Source: Hyphomicrobiales bacterium
GTDB lineage: Bacteria > Pseudomonadota > Alphaproteobacteria > Rhizobiales > Aestuariivirgaceae
Assembly (NCBI GenBank): GCA_026996935.1
Contig: JALWJW010000005.1
Coordinates: 1 to 8,423, forward strand
Length of the DNA stretch: 8,423 bases
Direction: 5' to 3'
A program made the position numbers and the translations under genes. Numbering within the stretch: position 1 is the stretch's first letter; the number at the start of each line of letters is the position of its first letter. Below the pieces are notes generated by a model. The model was not told the DNA's origin and did no database searches. It was given only the letters and a program-made list of their open reading frames with translations. This document shows, piece by piece, positions 1-5,484 of the stretch.

Positions 1-448
1 ATGCCTTGGTGTTTGGTTTAACGGCAGCCTGCCACGCGGAAAGGTCTGTGCCATCAACCAATGTGAAATCAACGCCAAAACGCGGAAGAATATTGGTGAT
101 AATTTGATAACACGATCCGAACAACGCTTTAGCCGCAACAATATGATCGCCTGCTCTAAGGTGACTGGATAGTGCGCCCCAAACCGCTGCCATGCCGCTG
201 GCTGTGCCGTAACAGGATTCAGACCCTTCCAGCAAACGCAACCGTTCTTCAAACATTTCAACTGTCGGATTACCATAGCGGCCATAGACAAAGCCTTCGT
301 CATCACCGTTAAAACGTGCTTCTGCAGTTTCTGCGCTATCATAACAAAACCCTGATGTTAAATATAACGCTTCTGCGGTTTCCCCGTGTTGAGAACGGTT
401 AAGTCCGCCACGTACGAGCTTTGTTGAATCACCCCAATTATCTGCCAT
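1..448 (-). CDS. metZ: O-succinylhomoserine sulfhydrylase, N-terminal part (cut by window edge)
   Basis: This is the first 149 codons of a PLP-dependent Cys/Met-metabolism enzyme; the gene runs off the left edge. MetZ condenses O-succinylhomoserine with sulfide to give homocysteine in cytoplasmic methionine synthesis. The sequence shows YGRYGNPT at residues 55-62, where the Tyr and Arg bind the PLP phosphate of the neighbouring subunit. It also shows GTASGMAA at 81-88, a phosphate-binding loop, and the ALFGSCYQI segment at 108-116. Having Phe-Gly-Ser there, where cystathionine gamma-synthases carry Tyr-Gly-Gly, is typical of alphaproteobacterial MetZ as I remember it. The PLP lysine lies outside the window. 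The ATG follows the rhodanese stop by 17 bases, with only a weak AGG upstream, so it is probably read from the same transcript. A cystathionine gamma-synthase or beta-lyase is the alternative, but the N-terminal pattern favours MetZ. Confidence 0.88.
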   Translation of the reverse strand, partial: MADNWGDSTKLVRGGLNRSQHGETAEALYLTSGFCYDSAETAEARFNGDDEGFVYGRYGNPTVEMFEERLRLLEGSESCYGTASGMAAVWGALSSHLRAGDHIVAAKALFGSCYQIITNILPRFGVDFTLVDGTDLSAWQAAVKPNTKA

Positions 449-466
449 GTTTTTCTAACCTATTTT

Positions 467-859
467 CTAACTTTGTATCCAGGGAAGCCCGGCAACTTTC
501 CAGCCGGCAATTTTGCCGCGATGCCCCATATCATCGCGATCACCTTCAAAACCTTCTGTAACGTTATAACAATTTTTATATCCTGCTGCGGTTAATTCAT
601 GGGCCGCGCCGATGGAGCGAACGCCTGATCGGCAAATTATGTAAATATGAGTGTCTTTTGGTATGCCAAATACATTGAAATTTTCAACAAAATTTGGCGC
701 ATCTGGTGTGGGTGGCCAGGAAACACGAATAAGCCCATCAATAGCAGGAATACCAACATAAGACCATTCCCCTGGTGTTCTGACATCAACCAGCACACTG
801 TTTTTCTGTTCTAATAAAGCTGTATAAGCCTCTCTCGGGCTCACATCTCCGCTATACAT
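467..859 (-). CDS. Rhodanese-like single-domain sulfurtransferase
   Basis: The 130-residue protein is one complete rhodanese domain. Its motifs are VDVRTPGEW at residues 24-32 (the CH2A-type strand) and the active-site loop CRSGVRS at 76-82, with Cys76 as the persulfide-forming residue. A six-residue loop after the Cys is typical of sulfurtransferases rather than Cdc25-like phosphatases, whose loop is one residue longer. There is no signal peptide, so it should be cytoplasmic. It has a good ribosome site (AGGGAG at 866-871, five to six bases before the ATG). It lies just upstream of metZ on the same strand, which suggests a job in handling sulfane sulfur or sulfide for homocysteine synthesis. 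That role is inferred from context; the natural donor and acceptor cannot be read from the sequence. Confidence 0.9.
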   Translation of the reverse strand: MYSGDVSPREAYTALLEQKNSVLVDVRTPGEWSYVGIPAIDGLIRVSWPPTPDAPNFVENFNVFGIPKDTHIYIICRSGVRSIGAAHELTAAGYKNCYNVTEGFEGDRDDMGHRGKIAGWKVAGLPWIQS

Positions 860-872
860 AAGAAACTCCCTG

Positions 873-923
873 ACTTGTTCTATATAACGAACTTGTGTTC
901 TTATAAACTAGTGACAGGTTCGT
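873..923. repeat. Tandem near-repeats and inverted repeat in the divergent promoter region
   Basis: ACTTGTTCTATATAACGA (873-890) is followed directly by ACTTGTGTTCTTATAAAC (891-908), a near-duplicate unit. Overlapping it, ACGAACTTGT (887-896) and ACAGGTTCGT (914-923) form an inverted repeat with nine of ten positions matching and 17 bases between the arms. GTTC occurs at 877, 897 and 918, so at intervals of 20-21 bases, about two helical turns. These could be operator half-sites covering the rhodanese promoter. No known regulator is identified. Confidence 0.4.
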
Positions 924-927
924 GCAA
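900..927 (-). promoter_or_regulatory. Candidate promoter of the rhodanese-metZ operon
   Basis: Read on the minus strand, TTGCAC (922-927) and TATAAG (900-905) are separated by 16 bases and lie about 40 bases before the rhodanese ATG. The -10 matches the sigma-70 consensus at five of six positions, while the -35 keeps only the TTG. The assignment is by eye. The element overlaps the GTTC/GAAC repeats described separately, so a regulator bound there could control it. Confidence 0.4.
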
Positions 928-944
928 TGAAATTTTGCCCAAAC

Positions 945-956
945 ATTAAATTTAAT
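945..956. repeat. Perfect 12-base AT palindrome
   Basis: ATTAAATTTAAT reads the same on both strands and sits in the divergent intergenic region about 93 bases before the amine oxidase start. It could be an operator, but A/T-only palindromes of this size arise easily by chance in AT-rich spacers. Confidence 0.2.
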
Positions 957-975
957 TAGGCTTTGATGTGCCACA

Positions 976-1004
976 TTGACGTTATCGACAACAATCGTCA
1001 GCAT
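976..1004 (+). promoter_or_regulatory. Weak candidate promoter of the amine oxidase gene
   Basis: TTGACG (976-981) is a five-of-six match to the -35 consensus. No clear -10 follows at 17 bases; AGCATA and GCATAC at 18-19 bases are the best available. TGACG (977-981) and CGTCA (996-1000) form a five-base inverted repeat around the spacer, which may be a regulator site rather than part of the promoter. Confidence 0.25.
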
Positions 1005-1048
1005 ACAAGCTAATAAAGAATCAATTTTGATCTCATCTGGAGCTTTAT

Positions 1049-3091
1049 ATGCGGATATTTTCTCGTTGTTTTTCAATTGGCGCTGTTATTGCCGTTAGCT
1101 TGTTCACAAGCCCTGCACTATTGGCGCAAGGTTATATGGATCAATCCTTTGCCGATAAAACACCTGTGGAGCCAGATGGTTTTGTTGCAACCCATCCGAT
1201 GGATGCTTTAACGCCCAATGAGGTCGAACTTGCTGTTTCTTTATTAACAAAAGCTGGCTATGTCGATGAATCGAGCCTTTACCCAACAATCACCCTGCTT
1301 GAAGCTCCAAAGGCTATAATTCTTAAATGGAAACCTGGTCAGCCGTTTACCCGTAAGGCTTTTGTTGTGTCCCGGGTGAAAAATAAAACTTATGAGACCG
1401 TGGTTGACCTTACAGGCAGTAAGATTATTTCTCACAAATTCATCGAAGGTGCAGAACCGGCGATCTTGCAGAAAGAATGGGATTTGGCTCGTGATCTGAC
1501 ATTCGCTGATCCTCGCTGGAAAGCGGCAATGAAAAAACGTGGCATTACTTCTGACAAAGGTATTATATGCACACCATTTTCAGCCGGTTTTTTTTCTAAA
1601 GACCCAAATGCTGGACGGCGATTACTCAAAGTTCCCTGCTATGATACGCGTGACAACCTTCACCCTTCTTTGCCGCGCGAGATTGAAGGGGTTTTAGCTG
1701 TCGTGGATACCAATGCAGGAAAAGTGGTTGATGTGATTGATACCGGCGAAATTGTTCCACTGGCAAAGGCACCCGACGGATTTGGTAAAAACCCAAAACT
1801 GGACCCCCCGTTATATCCAATTGTTCAATCAGCATCGGAAGGCTCCAACATCAAGATCAAAGGTGCTGTTGAAGTGGAATGGCGCAATTGGTCATTTCAT
1901 ATTCGCGCCGATCGTCGCGCCGGTGCTATCATGTCTTTGGTTAAGTTTAACGACAATGGCAAAAAACGATTGATTGCTTATCAGATGAATATTTCTGAAA
2001 TGTTCGTACCTTATATGGACCCTGATCCAACATGGCAAATGCGCACCTATCTTGATGCAGGTGAGTTTGGCTTGGGGTATCTGGTTTCATCTTTAAAACC
2101 TGGTGTAGATTGCCCCAAGAGTGCCTATTTTGTTGATCTGCTGTTTCCAGGAGATACGGGGCGGGTTTATAAAGCACCTTCTGCCATGTGCATTTTTGAA
2201 CGCTCCGTTGGTGACCCAGCCTGGCGGCATTGGGATGTATCCAAAAAAGATGTAATTGGTGTTCCTGAAATTGAACTGGTGGTTCGTATGGCTCCAACTA
2301 TTGGTAATTATGACTATATTTCAGACTATATTTTTCAAGCACGCGGGAATATTAATGTTAGGGTTGGAGCTTCCGGCTTTGTGGCGACAAAATCAGCCAA
2401 AGCCAAAAACATGGAATCACCCACGGCGAAAAAAGAAACGCGATACGGTGAACTTGTTGCCCCCTACACCGTTGCGCCTTATCACGATCACTATATAAAT
2501 TACCGAATTGATCTGGATATTGACGGCACAAAAAATAATTTTGTTCGTGATTTTTTTGAACGCACTCCAGCGCCAAAGACCAGTTGGCGTAAAGGAATTT
2601 GGCGTTTAAAAACACTGATGCAGAAAACAGAAAGCCCAATTACGGCATGTATACCAAGTAATGATGGTGAAGTTTGGCGGGTGGAAAATCGCAACAAAAA
2701 GACCCCGATTTTAAAATTCAATCCCAGTTATCAGCTCATGCCCTGGCACACGGTTCAAAGTTTAATGCCACCAGATGATAATTCACAATCACGAGCACAA
2801 TTTTCGTCCAGCCCGCTTTGGATGACCAAATATAAGCCAAACGAGCTTTGGGCGGCTGGGGATTATCCAAACCTGTCAAAAGTGGATAAAGGACTGCCAG
2901 AATTTGTTGGTGACCGTGAAAGCATCGATAATGAGGATATCGTGCTTTGGTATACAACAGGTTTCCACCACATCCCACGGCCTGAAGACTTTGAAATTAT
3001 GCCGACGATGTGGTTTGGATTTACACTGCGGCCAGTTCACTTTTTTGACACCAATAAATCATCTACACAAAATCCGCTTTTCCTGAAGTGA
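1049..3091 (+). CDS. tynA: Exported copper-containing primary-amine oxidase (TynA type)
   Basis: This 680-residue protein is a complete copper amine oxidase. Such enzymes oxidise primary amines to aldehydes with release of ammonia and hydrogen peroxide. A Sec signal peptide occupies residues 1 to about 26, so the enzyme is periplasmic. Small N2 and N3 domains follow (about 50-245), then the catalytic domain (about 260-665). The active site is intact: catalytic base Asp336 in YLDAGEFG; topaquinone precursor Tyr421 in TIGNYDY; copper ligands His479 and His481 in HDHYINYR and His641 in FHHIPRPEDF. The Asp-to-Tyr distance (85) is normal for the family. The extra N-terminal D1 domain of the 757-residue E. 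coli enzyme is absent, as in many homologues. The start is supported by GGAG at 1039-1042, six bases before the ATG. The substrate is not fixed by sequence; nearby paaG favours 2-phenylethylamine or tyramine. Confidence 0.93.
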   Translation: MRIFSRCFSIGAVIAVSLFTSPALLAQGYMDQSFADKTPVEPDGFVATHPMDALTPNEVELAVSLLTKAGYVDESSLYPTITLLEAPKAIILKWKPGQPFTRKAFVVSRVKNKTYETVVDLTGSKIISHKFIEGAEPAILQKEWDLARDLTFADPRWKAAMKKRGITSDKGIICTPFSAGFFSKDPNAGRRLLKVPCYDTRDNLHPSLPREIEGVLAVVDTNAGKVVDVIDTGEIVPLAKAPDGFGKNPKLDPPLYPIVQSASEGSNIKIKGAVEVEWRNWSFHIRADRRAGAIMSLVKFNDNGKKRLIAYQMNISEMFVPYMDPDPTWQMRTYLDAGEFGLGYLVSSLKPGVDCPKSAYFVDLLFPGDTGRVYKAPSAMCIFERSVGDPAWRHWDVSKKDVIGVPEIELVVRMAPTIGNYDYISDYIFQARGNINVRVGASGFVATKSAKAKNMESPTAKKETRYGELVAPYTVAPYHDHYINYRIDLDIDGTKNNFVRDFFERTPAPKTSWRKGIWRLKTLMQKTESPITACIPSNDGEVWRVENRNKKTPILKFNPSYQLMPWHTVQSLMPPDDNSQSRAQFSSSPLWMTKYKPNELWAAGDYPNLSKVDKGLPEFVGDRESIDNEDIVLWYTTGFHHIPRPEDFEIMPTMWFGFTLRPVHFFDTNKSSTQNPLFLK

Positions 3092-3108
3092 TGATTTAAT
3101 AAACAGTT

Positions 3109-3894
3109 CTATTTTCCTATGAAGGTTGGTTTTCTTTTTTCCATGAAAGCAGAAACCCCTTCAAGGAAATCCTGGGTTCTTGCCGAGGCTGATTGCAGGT
3201 CACGTTCAAGGTCTAGCTGGTCAGACATTGAGTTTGAAGCCGATGCGCGCAATGCGGTTTTAATATTGGCAAGGGCAATTGTTGGTTGACTGGCCAGATG
3301 GGTCGCCATTTCTGCGACGTTTTGTTCAAGCTTATCATCATCAACAACCTGCCAGATCAGCCCCCACTCACAGGCTTTTTCCGCGGTTAAAGGTTCCGCC
3401 AGCATCGCCAGCCCCATAGCGCGCGCCAACCCTACTTTGCGCGGCAGTGACCATGTGCCGCCTGCATCTGGAATCAAGCCAATTTTTGCAAATGCCTGAA
3501 TAAATTTTGCTGATCGTGCGGCAACAACAATATCGCAAGCCAAAGCCAGGTTTGCCCCTGCACCTGCCGCCACGCCATTTACGGCACAAATTATTGGAAT
3601 TGGCAGCGCATGCATTTTTCGAATGAGTGGGTTATAATTGTACTCAAGGCTATCGCCAGCATCAAAACCTTTGTCTAGATCAATATCGCGGTCGCCAAGG
3701 TCTTGGCCTGCGCAAAAGGCACGTCCCTCTCCTGTAATCACCAAAGCACGTATGTTTTCCTGTTCAATCTGTGAAAATACTGTTCTAATTTCTTCGTGCA
3801 TTTCCTCAGTGAAGCTATTGAGTTTTTCCGGTCGATTAAGAGTCAAGGTTGCTACATTGTCTTTTATAGCAAATTTAATATTGTTATATGACAT
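3109..3894 (-). CDS. paaG: PaaG-type enoyl-CoA hydratase/isomerase (phenylacetate degradation)
   Basis: This crotonase-fold protein of 261 residues matches E. coli PaaG (262 residues) in remembered sequence over its whole length. PaaG isomerises the ring-1,2-epoxide of phenylacetyl-CoA to the oxepin-CoA, the step before ring opening. Diagnostic segments are FCAGQDL (60-66) and NGVAAGAG (106-113), which form the oxyanion hole and CoA site. GLIPDAGGTW (139-148) carries the catalytic acid Asp143, and the C-terminal EGVSAFMEKRKPTF is also typical. The chosen ATG has GGAG six bases upstream. An upstream in-frame TTG (3925-3927) would add 11 residues but has no ribosome site and is less likely. The gene converges on tynA with 17 bases between the stops and no visible terminator. 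A general short-chain enoyl-CoA hydratase is the alternative, but the match to PaaG is specific. Confidence 0.87.
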   Translation of the reverse strand: MSYNNIKFAIKDNVATLTLNRPEKLNSFTEEMHEEIRTVFSQIEQENIRALVITGEGRAFCAGQDLGDRDIDLDKGFDAGDSLEYNYNPLIRKMHALPIPIICAVNGVAAGAGANLALACDIVVAARSAKFIQAFAKIGLIPDAGGTWSLPRKVGLARAMGLAMLAEPLTAEKACEWGLIWQVVDDDKLEQNVAEMATHLASQPTIALANIKTALRASASNSMSDQLDLERDLQSASARTQDFLEGVSAFMEKRKPTFIGK

Positions 3895-3954
3895 CTCAAT
3901 CTCCAAATAATTTTTCTCAAAGTTCAAAAACTCTAAACTGATGTGGCTATTTGG

Positions 3955-3983
3955 TCTATAGTCTTGCCATCATCAAAGGACAA
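3955..3983 (-). promoter_or_regulatory. Candidate paaG promoter
   Basis: On the minus strand, TTGTCC (3978-3983) and TATAGA (3955-3960) are 17 bases apart and sit about 60 bases before the paaG ATG. On the plus strand TATAGT (3957-3962) overlaps the same -10 and could serve the divergent hydroxylase gene, though without a good -35. The two genes may therefore share a compact divergent promoter. Assigned by eye only. Confidence 0.4.
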
Positions 3984-3992
3984 TAAGAGCTT

Positions 3993-5222
3993 ATGGAACA
4001 AAATTCTGATTTAGAAAAAAATTTTGATGTCATTGTAGCCGGTGGTGGGCCTGCTGGACTTTCGGCTGCGTGCTTATTAAATGAGCAAGGGGTGAAAACC
4101 GCTATTATCTCCCCGTTTTTTCCTAAAAAGGCACCCAAAGGTTTTAGAGACCCAAGAACCATTGCCATGATGCAACCTTCAGTGCGGCTTATGGAACATC
4201 TTAAACTTTGGCCAGATGTACTGGAAAAGTGTTCCAGCCCATTGTTGAAGCTGCGCCTGCTTGATGATAGCGGCCATAGTTTTGATGGTAGTGACGTTAC
4301 ATTTAGCAGTGAAGAATTAAGCAATGAACCATTTGGCTGGAATGTACCTTTGCCCGAATTATCCCTTGCCTTGTTGGATAAGGCCAGATCATTGGGCGTT
4401 GAATTTATCACTGATGAGGCATTGAGTTGCCCATCCAGAGGCGATGAAATTCACGTCAACACCAAAAAACACGGGAAGTTCATTGCAAAAGCAGTTATTG
4501 CAGCGGATGGACGCAATTCCAATTTACGGAAATCAGCCGGTATTGCCGTTGCCAAATGGTCATACGACCAATTTGCCATTGGGGCTGTGTTTAAACATTC
4601 CGGCCCGCATCATGATATGTCGACAGAATGTCATAAACAGGATGGGCCGATTACCACGGTACCAATGCCAGACAATCATTCCAGCCTGGTTTGGATGGTG
4701 CGCCCAGAACGAAAAGACCATCTGATGAGCCTTGATGATGATGCTTTTGCTACTGAAATTCAACGCGAATTACATGGCAGTCTTGGTGTTATTTCAGATG
4801 TGACAGATCGCAAGGCTTTCCCGATGGAAGGCATGAACGCAATGACATATGGCAAGAACCGGGTTTTCCTCATTGGTGAAGCTGCTCACGTTGTCCCCCC
4901 CATCGGGGCGCAGGGCTTGAATATGTCTTTAAGAGATGGGGCAATGGCAGCAGAGCTTATTGGTGATGCACTGGCCTTTAATGAAGACATTGGATCAGAC
5001 AGTGTTTTGGAAAAATATGACACGGCGCGCCGTCGAGATGTTTGGCCTCGCCAAAAAGCCATTGATCTTATGAATAGAACTTTATTGTCTGATATGCCTG
5101 CTATTCATGATTTACGCGCCATCGGCTTAAAGCTGGTTGATAAAATCAAGCCGTTGCGTGATAAGGTGATGCACGAGGGCATAGCACCAGAGACAAACTT
5201 ACCAAGAATAATGCAAAACTAA
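3993..5222 (+). CDS. FAD-dependent UbiH/UbiF/COQ6-family aromatic hydroxylase
   Basis: The 409-residue flavoprotein monooxygenase has the three hallmarks of its class. GGGPAG at residues 17-22 is the Rossmann ADP-binding motif. AADGRNSNLRK at 170-180 is the DG motif for FAD and NAD(P)H. GEAAHVVPPIGAQGLN at 295-310 binds the FAD ribityl and pyrophosphate. The GE...GAQGLN form and the total length fit alphaproteobacterial hydroxylases of ubiquinone biosynthesis, which add ring hydroxyl groups using O2. Which ring position it acts on cannot be read from the sequence. The start is plausible: AAGGA lies 12 bases and AAGAG three bases before the ATG, and the Rossmann strand begins at residue 11. 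It is divergent from paaG. A catabolic aromatic hydroxylase is the alternative, but the motif pattern favours the ubiquinone family. Confidence 0.85.
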   Translation: MEQNSDLEKNFDVIVAGGGPAGLSAACLLNEQGVKTAIISPFFPKKAPKGFRDPRTIAMMQPSVRLMEHLKLWPDVLEKCSSPLLKLRLLDDSGHSFDGSDVTFSSEELSNEPFGWNVPLPELSLALLDKARSLGVEFITDEALSCPSRGDEIHVNTKKHGKFIAKAVIAADGRNSNLRKSAGIAVAKWSYDQFAIGAVFKHSGPHHDMSTECHKQDGPITTVPMPDNHSSLVWMVRPERKDHLMSLDDDAFATEIQRELHGSLGVISDVTDRKAFPMEGMNAMTYGKNRVFLIGEAAHVVPPIGAQGLNMSLRDGAMAAELIGDALAFNEDIGSDSVLEKYDTARRRDVWPRQKAIDLMNRTLLSDMPAIHDLRAIGLKLVDKIKPLRDKVMHEGIAPETNLPRIMQN

Positions 5223-5230
5223 TTCGAAAA

Positions 5231-5332
5231 GGTGCCGGCCCGGAATGATTGTTGAGGAGGCCTCTCAAACCATCCGAACCGGCCGACCCCATGGGCATCA
5301 GGAGATGCGGCGGACCTGAAGCACCGCGGGGT
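5231..5332. other. GC-rich foldable intergenic block, candidate structured RNA or dispersed repeat
   Basis: About 100 bases of clearly GC-rich sequence sit in an AT-rich spacer just after the hydroxylase stop. It can fold as follows: closing stem GGTGC (5231-5235) with GCACC (5321-5325). As an alternative that competes for 5234-5235, a long arm starts with GCCGG (5234-5238) and CCGGC (5279-5283). Inside it are CGGAATG (5241-5247) with CATCCG (5271-5276), one A bulged, and TTGAG (5252-5256) with CTCAA (5264-5268). A separate hairpin is GCATC-AGGA-GATGC (5295-5308). ACCCC (5286-5290) can pair with GGGGT (5328-5332) as another alternative. Read on the minus strand the block ends GCACC followed by TTTT, so it might also act as a terminator there. 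I cannot match it to SRP RNA, 6S, tmRNA, RNase P or a known riboswitch. The strand is undetermined. Confidence 0.4.
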
Positions 5333-5335
5333 AAA

Positions 5336-5366
5336 AAATTGGTTCAATTTGAGCAAGGCTTAAGCC
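5336..5366. repeat. Two small inverted repeats after the GC-rich block
   Basis: AAATTG (5336-5341) and CAATTT (5345-5350) form a six-base stem with a GTT loop. GGCTTAAGCC (5357-5366) is a perfect ten-base palindrome. Neither is followed by a T-run on the plus strand, so they are poor terminators for the hydroxylase gene. Their role is unknown. Confidence 0.25.
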
Positions 5367-5376
5367 GCACAGTATC

Positions 5377-5407
5377 AAAATGAACCTGAATGTGTTTTCA
5401 AGTTCAT
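5377..5407 (-). terminator. Probable terminator hairpin of the divK-pleD transcript
   Basis: On the minus strand, ATGAACTTGAA (5407-5397) pairs with TTCAGGTTCAT (5390-5380) across a six-base loop, giving an 11-pair stem followed by a short T-run (5379-5377). One pair is a G-U wobble on the minus-strand RNA but an A-C mismatch on the plus strand, so the hairpin is better formed in the pleD direction. It starts about 78 bases after the pleD stop. The stem is AT-rich and the T-run short, so termination may be weak. Confidence 0.45.
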
Positions 5408-5484
5408 AAACTGCAATCACCGTGCCAATTCTGTTTCAGGTTGGAAATAATTGCTCTTTATATATGTTTTTGATTGTTTTGATA

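Noticed and set aside
877..921. LexA (SOS) box from the GTTC repeats
   Set aside because: The alphaproteobacterial LexA site is GTTC-N7-GTTC; the spacings here are about 20-21 bases, and the neighbouring genes are not SOS genes.
852..1076. Open frame of 74 codons on the minus strand across the divergent intergenic region
   Set aside because: It overlaps the amine oxidase start and the rhodanese start with its promoter and ribosome site, shows no recognisable domain, and both neighbours have strong evidence.
3895..3927. Longer paaG starting at an upstream TTG
   Set aside because: No ribosome site precedes the TTG, while the ATG at 3894 has GGAG at ideal spacing and gives the family length.
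4444..4725. Open frames inside the hydroxylase, amine oxidase and pleD genes on other frames
   Set aside because: They lie wholly within strongly supported genes, have no domain features and follow the codon pattern of the real frame.
5231..5332. Assignment of the GC-rich block as SRP RNA, 6S RNA or tmRNA
   Set aside because: The SRP tetraloop signature (GGAAGGAAGCAG) is absent on both strands, the fold is not the single rod of 6S, and no tmRNA acceptor or tag frame is visible.
5333..5352. GGTTCAATT as the T-arm of a tRNA or tmRNA
   Set aside because: The flanking bases do not form a T-stem around a TTCRANN loop, and no acceptor or anticodon arm fits.
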